Shown piece by piece: positions 26,565 to 33,301 of a DNA stretch of 34,511 bases. The notes beneath the pieces were generated by a model. The model had not been told where the DNA came from. It worked only from the letters and a program-made list of their open reading frames with translations, and did not search any database. Source of the stretch: an uncultured Mycoplasmatota bacterium (GTDB lineage Bacteria; Bacillota_I; Bacilli_A; RF39; UBA660); assembly GCA_946528555.1 (NCBI GenBank), contig CAMMYS010000011.1, forward strand, positions 1-34,511, given 5' to 3'. Every line of letters starts with the position of its first letter. Within the stretch, counting starts at the first letter, position 1. The translations under genes were made by a program, and so were the position numbers.

Positions 26565-27482
26565 TGTGTTTTTAAAATTAATTTTTGCTATTTTATATAA
26601 TTCTTGTTTTCCATATTTGCTAACTATTTGTTTTCCAAGTTCATCAACTTTATCACTAGCACCTTTTAATATAGTAACTCCATATTTTTCACTCATTTTA
26701 TCCATTCCTTCTAAGAATAGATATCTACTTATTACAGAAGCAGCTGCTACACTTAAATGAGCACTTTCACCTTTAGTTAAGAATGTTATTTTAGTAACTT
26801 TATCAGTAATATTTTCTTGTTTTAAATAACTAAAATAACTTCTTGGAGTAGTAAATTGATCAACTATTATTTTATGATATGGAATACCTTTATTAGATAA
26901 TTCATATAATACTCTATTATGAAGAATTGCTTTAATTTTATTCATATTGAATCCTTTTTTAGCAAGTTCATTATATTTTTCATTAGATAGGGTAAATGTT
27001 ACATAAGGTAGTTTTTTCATAATAATTGGAGCACATCTTCTGATTTTATCATCAGTCATTTTTTTAGAATCCATTATTTTTAAATCTTCAAGTAATTTTC
27101 TTGTAGATTTATCTACTAAAGTAGCTGTAACAATGATAGGCCCAAAGTAATCACCAGTACCAACTTCATCACTACCAATAGCGTCATAATAGTAATATTG
27201 TTTATTATTTTCTTTATCTTCTTTTTGTTTGGCTTCTTCATCAATATTTCTATTATTAATAATTCTTTCTTGTTCAGTCCAGAAAGAAGCTTCTATATCA
27301 GCACCAATACCTTGAAACATTACTTTTCCACTTTCATATAAAGTTATAACACAATCATATTGTTTAACTTGAAAAATAGAATATGGTGGTTTACCAGTAA
27401 CCATATCTTGATAATGCTCAATCATTTGATTCTTAATGTTATCACTAACCTTAAATACAATTGTTTTTTGTTTATTATCCAT
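26544..27482 (-). CDS. rnhC: Ribonuclease HIII
   Basis: RNase HIII cuts the RNA strand of RNA:DNA hybrids, mostly in low-GC Gram-positives. The protein has 312 residues: an N-terminal TBP-like substrate-binding domain (about 1-80), a charged linker (about 80-95), and the catalytic RNase H domain with GSDEVGTGDYFGP (Asp105 and Glu106, family signature), DSKKMTD, KIIVDQF and ESAHLSVAAASVISRY. The start ATG at 27482 is preceded by a modest GAGGG site. It is one of only two minus-strand genes here and overlaps the stop codon of the convergent 296-aa gene by four bases. Confidence 0.93.
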   Translation of the reverse strand: MDNKQKTIVFKVSDNIKNQMIEHYQDMVTGKPPYSIFQVKQYDCVITLYESGKVMFQGIGADIEASFWTEQERIINNRNIDEEAKQKEDKENNKQYYYYDAIGSDEVGTGDYFGPIIVTATLVDKSTRKLLEDLKIMDSKKMTDDKIRRCAPIIMKKLPYVTFTLSNEKYNELAKKGFNMNKIKAILHNRVLYELSNKGIPYHKIIVDQFTTPRSYFSYLKQENITDKVTKITFLTKGESAHLSVAAASVISRYLFLEGMDKMSEKYGVTILKGASDKVDELGKQIVSKYGKQELYKIAKINFKNTEKILNN

Positions 27483-27499
27483 TTTTATCCCTCATTAAT

Positions 27500-27508
27500 A
27501 TTTTATCA
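27500..27508 (-). promoter_or_regulatory. Extended -10 promoter for rnhC
   Basis: On the minus strand this is TGATAAAAT, the same element used by the 923-aa gene. A weak -35 (TTTATT) lies 17 bases upstream. The rnhC ATG is about 18 bases downstream. Confidence 0.45.
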
Positions 27509-27620
27509 TTTAATACAATTATAATAAAGTAAAATGATAATTATTAAATAATAATTTGTTCGCTTTACACCATATAATCTTAGTAAAATTGAAATCTTTG
27601 TAAATAATGTTTCTATATTA

Positions 27621-27648
27621 TTGAATCTAATTCTTGTTATGATATAAT
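27621..27648 (+). promoter_or_regulatory. Promoter for tmk-thyA-folA
   Basis: TTGAAT at 27621-27626, a 16-base spacer and TATAAT at 27643-27648 with an extended TG at 27640-27641. The start site should lie near 27655, giving a leader of about 75 bases, the longest in the window. Bases 27509-27620 between this and the rnhC promoter are A/T-rich with no recognised feature. Confidence 0.65.
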
Positions 27649-27667
27649 TTTTTTAGAGGTAATATTA

Positions 27668-27719
27668 ATGTTAATGACGAGGAGTAATTAACATGTTTTT
27701 AGTACATGTTTTTTTATAG
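27668..27719 (+). promoter_or_regulatory. Possible leader-peptide and attenuator region upstream of tmk
   Basis: Two tiny ORFs follow each other. The first, at 27668-27691, encodes MLMTRSN after AGAGG; the second, at 27693-27719, encodes MFLVHVFL eight bases after GAGGAG (27679-27684). The second ORF coincides with a hairpin made of two ACATGT copies (27691-27696 and 27704-27709) followed by a run of T. A 5'-leader terminator under short ORFs suggests attenuation, but no ligand or codon signal is visible, so this is a hypothesis. Confidence 0.35.
27690..27715 (+). terminator. Terminator-like hairpin in the tmk leader
   Basis: AACATGT at 27690-27696 pairs with ACATGTT at 27704-27710 around TTTTAGT, and T residues continue to 27715. 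The stem is short, so read-through is likely. It sits between the tmk promoter and the tmk ribosome site. Confidence 0.5.
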
Positions 27720-27729
27720 GAGAATTCAA

Positions 27730-28458
27730 ATGAAAAGAGCAAAATTAATTGTTATTGAAGGAACAGATGGTTCTGGAAAAGAAACACAAAGTAAAAAATT
27801 AGAAAGTTATTATTTAGAAAAAGGAATGAGAGTTAAAAGATATTCATTTCCAATCTATAGTAGTCCAACTGGAAGAATGGTTGGGGGACCATATTTAGGA
27901 AAAGAAGAGTATGGTGAAACATATTTTCCTGAAACATCAGCAGGTGTAGATCCACTTGTTAGTAGTTTATATTATGCAGCGGATAGAAGATATAATTTTT
28001 TAAGGGAAATAGAAGATGAAATGTATAATAATGATGTTATTATTTTAGATAGATATATTACATCTAATATGGGACATCAAGCAGGAAAAGCAAAAACTAA
28101 AGAAGAAAGAGATAAAATATTACATTTTATTGAAGTATTAGAATATGATTTATGTGAATTACCAAGACCAGATAAAGTAGTATTCTTACATATGCCATTT
28201 GAAGCAGCTAAAGAATTAAGAAAAGATAGAGCTAGTGGAGATGGTAATGAAAATAGTGAAGAACATTTAAGAAATGCAGAAAAAACTTATGTCTACATAG
28301 CAGAAAAATATGGCTGGTATTATATTAATTGTTTAAAAACTAATAAATATAGATCACTTGAAGATATTAAATCCATTGATGAAATTTCTGAAGAAGTTAT
28401 TAAATCATGTGAAGAAGAAATGGCTTTAAAAAATATTCGAAGAATGACAAGATTTTAA
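27730..28458 (+). CDS. tmk: Thymidylate kinase
   Basis: Tmk phosphorylates dTMP to dTDP with ATP, the step after thymidylate synthase. The 242-residue protein has a P-loop IEGTDGSGKET (Gly11-Thr19), the DRYITSNMGHQ motif (Asp107-Arg108-Tyr109) that contacts dTMP, and a lid region around KDRASGDGNENSEEH. It is about 30 residues longer than the common bacterial enzyme, with extra sequence between the P-loop and DRY motif (YGETYFPETSAGVDP). I chose the ATG at 27730 because AGGAG lies at 27718-27722; an in-frame ATG at 27706 falls in the leader hairpin. thyA follows 15 bases later, so the operon context supports the dTMP role over another deoxynucleoside kinase. Confidence 0.88.
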   Translation: MKRAKLIVIEGTDGSGKETQSKKLESYYLEKGMRVKRYSFPIYSSPTGRMVGGPYLGKEEYGETYFPETSAGVDPLVSSLYYAADRRYNFLREIEDEMYNNDVIILDRYITSNMGHQAGKAKTKEERDKILHFIEVLEYDLCELPRPDKVVFLHMPFEAAKELRKDRASGDGNENSEEHLRNAEKTYVYIAEKYGWYYINCLKTNKYRSLEDIKSIDEISEEVIKSCEEEMALKNIRRMTRF

Positions 28459-28473
28459 AAAGGAGGTAATATT

Positions 28474-29637
28474 GTGACTGAGTGGGATAAAGAATATTTA
28501 AAATTATGTAGGGAAATATTAAATAAAGGAGTAGAAGTAGAAAATAGAACAGGTATTAATACTATTAAAATACCATCTTATGAATTAAACTTTGACTTAT
28601 CCAAAGAATTTCCAATTTTAACTACTAAACAATTATTTCATAGACAAGCTGTTACTGAAATGTTATGGATATGGCAAATGGGTTCTAATAACGTAAAAGA
28701 ACTTCAAAAGAGAAATGTTCATATTTGGGATGAATGGATGGTAGACTCAGATGGTATTTATAGAATATATGAACCATATGGTGAATATGATCCTGATAAA
28801 GAAGTAGAAGTTATTGACCCTAAAAGTGTACCTGTAGATGATCCTTTTGGTAGATTCCATAAATTTAAAGTTAAAAAAGATAAAAATGGTAAAACATTAA
28901 AAGCTAAAAGTTTAATAGAAGGAAAAACTATTAAAATGGCAAAATGGTATGGTAAAAAATATGCTGGTACTATTGGAACAGCATATGGATTTATTACTAA
29001 TAGATATCAATTTGCTAAAACATTGATTGAAACAATTAAAAATGATCCTACTGATAGAAGAATGGTTAAAAGTTTATGGCAAGATGAATATTTAAGAACT
29101 GCAGTACTTCCATCATGTGTTTGGTCAACAGAATGGGATGTTACTGATGGAAAATTAAATTTAATGGTTCATCAAAGAAGCTGTGATGTTCCACTAGGTC
29201 TTCCATTTAACGTAACACAATATGCAACATTCTTAATGATGATAGCTCAAGTAACAAACCTAATCCCAGGAACAATAAAATATTCTATTAAAGATGCTCA
29301 TATTTATGTTAATCAAGTTAATGGAATAAAAGAACAAATTAAAAGAGAAGATAGATTTAATGAATTATCTAAATTAAATAAAAAAGAATTATTAAGACTT
29401 GAAAAAGATGTTAAAGAAAAGTTAGATAAAATTGAAGATAAAAAATCTAAAGAATTTAAATCTTTAGATACAGAATATAGAATTATAGATATGATTTTAG
29501 AACCAACTAAACCAGAAATGGTATTAAATCCTAAGATTAAAGATTTCTTTAAATTTGATAATTCTATAGAATTAAAAGATGTAAAAGTTAATAATTATAA
29601 ACATATGGGTAAAATAGAATTTCCACTTGCTCAATAG
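28474..29637 (+). CDS. thyA: Thymidylate synthase with two insertions
   Basis: ThyA converts dUMP to dTMP using methylene-tetrahydrofolate. The start is GTG at 28474 with AAGGAGG at 28460-28466. Core residues are present: ENRTG (dUMP phosphate Arg), TEMLWIW (Glu62), HIWDEW (Trp85), catalytic Cys215 in VLPSCVWSTEWDV, QRSCDVPLGLPFN (Arg235) and DAHIYVNQ (His276, Tyr278). The protein is 387 residues against about 264-316 usually, with an insertion of about 65 residues after the IWDEW motif (about 98-163) and a charged helical one at about 292-340. The usual Pro-Cys-His at the active site reads Pro-Ser-Cys-Val. It lies between tmk and folA. Confidence 0.93.
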   Translation: MTEWDKEYLKLCREILNKGVEVENRTGINTIKIPSYELNFDLSKEFPILTTKQLFHRQAVTEMLWIWQMGSNNVKELQKRNVHIWDEWMVDSDGIYRIYEPYGEYDPDKEVEVIDPKSVPVDDPFGRFHKFKVKKDKNGKTLKAKSLIEGKTIKMAKWYGKKYAGTIGTAYGFITNRYQFAKTLIETIKNDPTDRRMVKSLWQDEYLRTAVLPSCVWSTEWDVTDGKLNLMVHQRSCDVPLGLPFNVTQYATFLMMIAQVTNLIPGTIKYSIKDAHIYVNQVNGIKEQIKREDRFNELSKLNKKELLRLEKDVKEKLDKIEDKKSKEFKSLDTEYRIIDMILEPTKPEMVLNPKIKDFFKFDNSIELKDVKVNNYKHMGKIEFPLAQ

Positions 29638-29648
29638 GAGGCGATAAA

Positions 29649-30128
29649 ATGAGTTATTCAATTATAGCGGCTATAGGTAAAAATAATGAACTTGGAAAAG
29701 ATAATAATTTGATATGGAGTATTAAAGAAGATTTAAAATTTTTTAAAGATACTACAATGTCACATCCAATAATTATGGGTAGTAAAACATTTTATTCTTT
29801 ACCAAAAGTTTTACCAGGAAGAACAAATATAGTTATTTCATCTAAAAACGATTTTCCAGAGGGTGTAGTGGTTTATAAAACAATAGATGAATTAGAACAA
29901 GCTTATAAAGATAGTGATGAAGAATTATTTGTTATTGGTGGTGGAAGAATATATTCTGCATTTATAGATAAATGTGATAAATTATATCTAACAGAAATAG
30001 ATGCTGAATGCAAAGATGCTGATACATATTTTCCACAATTTAATAAAGATGATTATGAAAGAGAAGAATTATCTAGTGAAATAGATAATAATATTTCATA
30101 TAAACATGTTTTATATAAAAGAAAATAA
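29649..30128 (+). CDS. folA: Dihydrofolate reductase
   Basis: FolA reduces the dihydrofolate released by ThyA with NADPH. The 159 residues are a complete bacterial DHFR: MSYSIIAAIGKNNELGKDN, LIWSIKEDLKFFK (Trp23, catalytic Asp28), PIIMGSKTFYSLP, LPGRTNIVIS, and FVIGGGRIYSAF (NADPH loop). The common Leu-Pro-Trp near the active site is Leu-Ile-Trp here. It starts after AGGAGG, 11 bases behind thyA, so both halves of the dTMP cycle are encoded together. Its stop codon is in the left arm of a terminator. Confidence 0.95.
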   Translation: MSYSIIAAIGKNNELGKDNNLIWSIKEDLKFFKDTTMSHPIIMGSKTFYSLPKVLPGRTNIVISSKNDFPEGVVVYKTIDELEQAYKDSDEELFVIGGGRIYSAFIDKCDKLYLTEIDAECKDADTYFPQFNKDDYEREELSSEIDNNISYKHVLYKRK

Positions 30129-30160
30129 AGTGTAAATCACTTTATTTTTTTACACTTTTT
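30125..30160 (+). terminator. Terminator after folA with two competing hairpins
   Basis: ATAAAGTG (30125-30132) pairs with CACTTTAT (30138-30145). Alternatively AAAGTGTAAA (30127-30136) pairs perfectly with TTTACACTTT (30149-30158). The two cannot form together, and each is followed by T residues. The folA TAA (30126-30128) lies in the shared left arm. Confidence 0.75.
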
Positions 30161-30173
30161 AATGGTAGTTTAA

Positions 30174-30202
30174 TTTACAAAGTATGTGATATTTATTATA
30201 AT
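30174..30202 (+). promoter_or_regulatory. Promoter for ftsW
   Basis: TTTACA at 30174-30179, a 17-base spacer and TATAAT at 30197-30202. The start site is expected at about 30209, only some 8 bases before the ATG. Confidence 0.7.
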
Positions 30203-30216
30203 TAACTTGATATTAT

Positions 30217-31395
30217 ATGAGTAAGAGAAGTAAAAAAACAATTTGGAATTATATGAATAAACCTATTTTATTTATTACTTTAGGCCTTGCTATTCTTGGG
30301 GCATTTTTAATATTGGATGCTTCATCAATTTCATCTGTTTTAAGATATCACAATTCTTCTCCATATTATTATTTTGAAAGACAATTAATAATGATTGGTT
30401 TAGGTTTAATAGGATCATTTATTATATTAAAATTTCCTACTAAAACATATAAGACTATATCTTTATTAATTAGTTTAGCATGTTTAGGAATAATTATATT
30501 TACATTTGGTTGGTCTAAAATATCTGGTAATATTGATACAGTTACTATTAGTATAGGTAGTATTGTATTACAACCAGCTGAAATATTAAAAGTATCACTG
30601 ATTATGTATATGGGTGCTTATTATGGAGAATGGGCTAATTTAAAATCTAGGTCTATGTTTTCTGCAGTTAGACCATTATTATTATGTGGAGCAAGTGCAT
30701 TTATCATATTAATAGGTGGTGACTTTGGTACTGCAGCTATCATGTGTGCTTTATATGCTTTAGTATTTGCTTGTGTACCAACAAAAGAATCATGGCTAAA
30801 AGCTTTTAAAGGAGTAATAATATTTTTCTTAGTATTTAGTATATTTGCATTAAAATTTGGATATTTAGTACTTCCTGATGAAGTTTTAGAAGGTGGGGGA
30901 AGACTTTCAAGATTTAATTATAAAAATGCATGTGATAGATATGAAGAGCAATCTGGATACCAAGTATGTAATGGTTATATCGCTATGGACAATGGTGGTG
31001 TAAGTGGTGTAGGAGTAGGAAATAGTGTTCAAAAATATTTATACTTACCAGAAAGCCATACAGACTTTATATTCCCAATAGTTGTTGAAGAGTTTGGAGT
31101 AATATCAGGAGTGGCAATTATTATTGCTTATATGGTGTTATTATACTTAGTATTTAAAGTTGCTGTTGATACACATGAACTTAGAAACTCAATAATTTGT
31201 TATGGAATAGGTATATATTTTATGCTTCATGTATTTATTAATTTAGGCGGAGTTTTAGGTATCATTCCAGTAACAGGAGTACCACTTCCATTCTTAAGTT
31301 ATGGTGGTTCATTCTGTATATGTATGTTAGGTTCATTTGCAATAATACAAAGAATTAATATGGAAAATAAAATGTATAAAGATATAAATAATTAA
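30217..31395 (+). CDS. ftsW: Septal peptidoglycan glycosyltransferase FtsW (SEDS family)
   Basis: FtsW polymerises lipid II into glycan strands at the septum with a partner class B PBP. The 392-residue protein has about ten membrane helices and the SEDS landmarks: ASSISSVLRYHNSSPYYYFE, LQPAEILKVSL, IGGDFGTAAIM, GGVSGVGVGNSVQKYLYLPE, HTDFIFPIVVEEFG (Asp283, catalytic) and PVTGVPLPFLSYGGS. The GVGNSVQKYLYLPE form fits FtsW better than RodA. The outer loop before it has two Cys (239 and 251), unusual for SEDS proteins, which could form a disulfide. It has its own promoter and terminator, and no ribosome site before the ATG at 30217. Confidence 0.88.
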   Translation: MSKRSKKTIWNYMNKPILFITLGLAILGAFLILDASSISSVLRYHNSSPYYYFERQLIMIGLGLIGSFIILKFPTKTYKTISLLISLACLGIIIFTFGWSKISGNIDTVTISIGSIVLQPAEILKVSLIMYMGAYYGEWANLKSRSMFSAVRPLLLCGASAFIILIGGDFGTAAIMCALYALVFACVPTKESWLKAFKGVIIFFLVFSIFALKFGYLVLPDEVLEGGGRLSRFNYKNACDRYEEQSGYQVCNGYIAMDNGGVSGVGVGNSVQKYLYLPESHTDFIFPIVVEEFGVISGVAIIIAYMVLLYLVFKVAVDTHELRNSIICYGIGIYFMLHVFINLGGVLGIIPVTGVPLPFLSYGGSFCICMLGSFAIIQRINMENKMYKDINN

Positions 31396-31405
31396 AATAT
31401 CATAA

Positions 31406-31430
31406 AAAACTTGCAGTAATGCAAGTTTTG
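31406..31430 (+). terminator. Terminator after ftsW
   Basis: AAAACTTGCA at 31406-31415 pairs perfectly with TGCAAGTTTT at 31420-31429 around GTAA. It lies about ten bases after the ftsW stop. Confidence 0.82.
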
Positions 31431-31439
31431 TGTTATTAT
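31411..31439 (+). promoter_or_regulatory. Probable promoter for rplS-lepB
   Basis: TGTTATTAT at 31431-31439 is an extended -10. The weak -35 (TTGCAG at 31411-31416, 17-base spacer) lies inside the ftsW terminator stem. The start site would be near 31446, just before the leader structure. Confidence 0.45.
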
Positions 31440-31445
31440 TATATC

Positions 31446-31502
31446 GCTTAATCCGCTGCATGAAGTGCATGATTAAAGAAAGCACAGAGGAGGGTATAAG
31501 AA
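31446..31502 (+). ncRNA. L19-leader-like 5' UTR of rplS
   Basis: TTAATC at 31448-31453 pairs with GATTAA at 31471-31476. Inside, TGCA at 31457-31460 pairs with TGCA at 31466-31469 around TGAAG, leaving a CCGC bulge. It lies directly before rplS and its GAGGAGGG. Low-GC Gram-positives carry an autoregulatory L19 leader here; position and hairpin layout fit, but I could not score it against the family model. Confidence 0.5.
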
Positions 31503-31841
31503 ATGAATTTAATCGACAGAATTAACAAAAAACAAATCAATCCAAATGTTCCTAATTTTCAAGTAGGAGATACAGTTAGAGTTGATGTTAAGATTAAAGA
31601 AGGTAAAAGAGAAAGAATTCAAGCTTACGAAGGAGTAGTTACTGCTAGAAAAGGTGGAAGCGTTTCTGAAACATTTACTGTTAGAAAGAAAAGCGGAAGC
31701 GTTGGTATCAACAGAGTATTTAAAGTAAATAGTCCACTAATTGATAAAATTACAGTAATTAAAAAAGGTAAAGTTAGAAGAGCTAAACTTAACTTCTTAA
31801 AGAATCTTACTGGAAACTTTAGAATTAAAGAAAGAAATTAG
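31503..31841 (+). CDS. rplS: 50S ribosomal protein L19
   Basis: L19 sits at the 30S-50S interface. The 112 residues are typical: [18 protein letters not shown], the signature [36 protein letters not shown] and [19 protein letters not shown] strong GAGGAGGG precedes the ATG, and a structured leader suggests feedback control by L19 itself. lepB follows after a hairpin, in the usual Firmicutes order. The upstream trmD and rimM genes often found beside rplS are not here; ftsW is there instead. Confidence 0.97.
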   Translation: MNLIDRINKKQINPNVPNFQVGDTVRVDVKIKEGKRERIQAYEGVVTARKGGSVSETFTVRKKSGSVGINRVFKVNSPLIDKITVIKKGKVRRAKLNFLKNLTGNFRIKERN

Positions 31842-31860
31842 GTTTTTAAACCTAATTTTT
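31835..31860 (+). terminator. Hairpin between rplS and lepB (partial terminator)
   Basis: AAATTAGGTTT at 31835-31845 pairs with AAACCTAATTT at 31848-31858, followed by T residues. The rplS TAG (31839-31841) is in the left arm. No promoter is visible before lepB, so lepB probably depends on read-through, and the hairpin would set its level below that of L19. Confidence 0.75.
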
Positions 31861-31876
31861 TATTAAAGGAGGAATA

Positions 31877-32371
31877 ATGAAGAAATTTTGGAATGCTATT
31901 AAAGATTATGTAATTATAATAATTGTAGTTGTTTTAATTCGTACATTTTTATTTACACCAGCTTTAGTAGATGGTGATTCTATGAAAGATAATTTAATTA
32001 ATAATGATTTAGTTATAATTAATAAATTAATTTATAGAATTGATGATATTAAAAGATTTGATGTAGTTGTAGTTAAAAATGATCAAGATAAAGATAAAAT
32101 TATTAAGAGAGTTATAGCACTTCCAAATGAAGAATTAATATATAGAAATAATAAATTATATATTAATGGTGATGAAGTTATTACTGATATTAAGTTTAAA
32201 GATACTACTGATTTTGAATATACTACTAAGGATGATGAATATTTCGTAATGGGTGATAATAGACCTATTTCAAAAGATAGTAGATATTTAGGAGCATTTA
32301 GTAAAAAGAAAATAATAGGAAAAGTAACTTTAAGATTATTCCCATTTAATAAATTTGGAAAAATAAAATAG
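31877..32371 (+). CDS. lepB: Signal peptidase I
   Basis: This membrane serine protease removes signal peptides from exported proteins. The 164-residue Gram-positive-type enzyme has one N-terminal membrane helix (about 11-28), the catalytic Ser35 in VDGDSMKDNL, the general-base Lys77 in DKIIKRVIALPN, and the C-terminal boxes YFVMGDNRPISKDSRYLGAF and IIGKVTLRLFPF. The residue after Ser-Met is Lys rather than the common Pro. AAAGGAGG lies just before the ATG. With SecDF upstream in the window it shows that a standard Sec export route operates. Confidence 0.94.
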   Translation: MKKFWNAIKDYVIIIIVVVLIRTFLFTPALVDGDSMKDNLINNDLVIINKLIYRIDDIKRFDVVVVKNDQDKDKIIKRVIALPNEELIYRNNKLYINGDEVITDIKFKDTTDFEYTTKDDEYFVMGDNRPISKDSRYLGAFSKKKIIGKVTLRLFPFNKFGKIK

Positions 32372-32393
32372 AGTATTATTAAATACTCTTTTT
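32370..32393 (+). terminator. Terminator overlapping the lepB stop
   Basis: AGAGTATT at 32370-32377 pairs with AATACTCT at 32382-32389 around ATTA, then a T-run. The TAG stop (32369-32371) overlaps the left arm. Confidence 0.82.
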
Positions 32394-32396
32394 ATA

Positions 32397-32405
32397 TGTT
32401 ATAAT
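32397..32405 (+). promoter_or_regulatory. Extended -10 promoter for the DUF362 gene
   Basis: TGTTATAAT is a full extended -10, beginning four bases after the lepB terminator T-run. No -35 is recognisable. The start site would be near 32412, just before AGGAGG. Confidence 0.6.
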
Positions 32406-32427
32406 TGTTATATTAGGAGGAAAATAT

Positions 32428-33300
32428 ATGTCAAAAGTTTATTTTACAAAAGAAATAACACCAGAAAGTTTAATTAAAATATATGATGCTTTGGGTGTAG
32501 AATTAAAAGGAAAAGTTGCTGTTAAATTACACAGTGGTGAAGATGGAAATCAAAATTATTTAAGACCAGATTTTATGAAAGGCTTAGTTGAAAAACTAAA
32601 TGCTACAGTAGTTGAATGCAATACTGCTTATGATGGAGCAAGAACTAATAATAAAGATCATAGAGAATTATTACATAAACATGGATGGGATGAATATTAC
32701 ACTGTTGATTTAATGGATGAAGATGGTGATATTGAACTTGATATACCAAATGGAAAAGTATTAAAGAAAAATTATGTTGGTAAAAATATTAACAATTATG
32801 ATTCTATGTTAGTGTTATCACATTTTAAAGGACATCCAATGGGAGGATTTGGTGGTGCTTTAAAACAATTGTCTATAGGTTGTGCATCACGTAGAGGAAA
32901 AGCATATATTCATGGGGCAGGAACTACTGAAGATGCTGATTATGTATGGAGTCATTTACCAGAACAAGATGCATTTTTAGAAAGTATGGCAGATGCTGCA
33001 TCAACAATAGTAGAACATTTTAAAGGTAATATTGCATTTATAAATGTTATGAAAAATATGAGTGTTGATTGTGATTGTTGTGCAGTAGCTGAAGATCCTT
33101 GTATGAAAGATATTGGTATTTTAGCTAGTACTGATCCTGTTGCTATTGACCAAGCATGTATTGATTTAGTAAATAAATCTGATGATGAAGGAAAAGAACA
33201 TTTCTTAGAAAGAGTTAATTCAAGACATGGTACTCATACTATTGATGCTGCTAATGAACTTGGATTTGGTTCTAAAGAATATGAATTAATAGAAATATAA
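32428..33300 (+). CDS. DUF362-family protein
   Basis: This 290-residue cytoplasmic protein belongs to the DUF362 family, whose function is not settled. Recognisable parts are GKVAVKLHSGEDGNQNYLRP near the start, SHFKGHPMGGFGGALKQLSI in the middle, a Cys cluster SVDCDCCAVAEDPCMKD (Cys215, 217, 218, 225), and the family end STDPVAIDQACIDL. The Cys cluster could bind a metal or iron-sulfur cluster. It lacks the separate ferredoxin domain that some relatives have. It has its own promoter and AGGAGG, and the glycosyltransferase gene follows one base after its stop. Confidence 0.85.
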   Translation: MSKVYFTKEITPESLIKIYDALGVELKGKVAVKLHSGEDGNQNYLRPDFMKGLVEKLNATVVECNTAYDGARTNNKDHRELLHKHGWDEYYTVDLMDEDGDIELDIPNGKVLKKNYVGKNINNYDSMLVLSHFKGHPMGGFGGALKQLSIGCASRRGKAYIHGAGTTEDADYVWSHLPEQDAFLESMADAASTIVEHFKGNIAFINVMKNMSVDCDCCAVAEDPCMKDIGILASTDPVAIDQACIDLVNKSDDEGKEHFLERVNSRHGTHTIDAANELGFGSKEYELIEI

Positions 33301-33301
33301 T

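Noticed and set aside
26566..26760. Plus-strand ORF of 64 residues downstream of the convergent terminator
   Set aside because: It is antisense to the C-terminal coding part of rnhC and lies after a strong terminator.
27560..27580. TTTACA close to a TATAAT in the rnhC-tmk gap
   Set aside because: The two boxes are only a few bases apart, so they cannot act as a -35/-10 pair.
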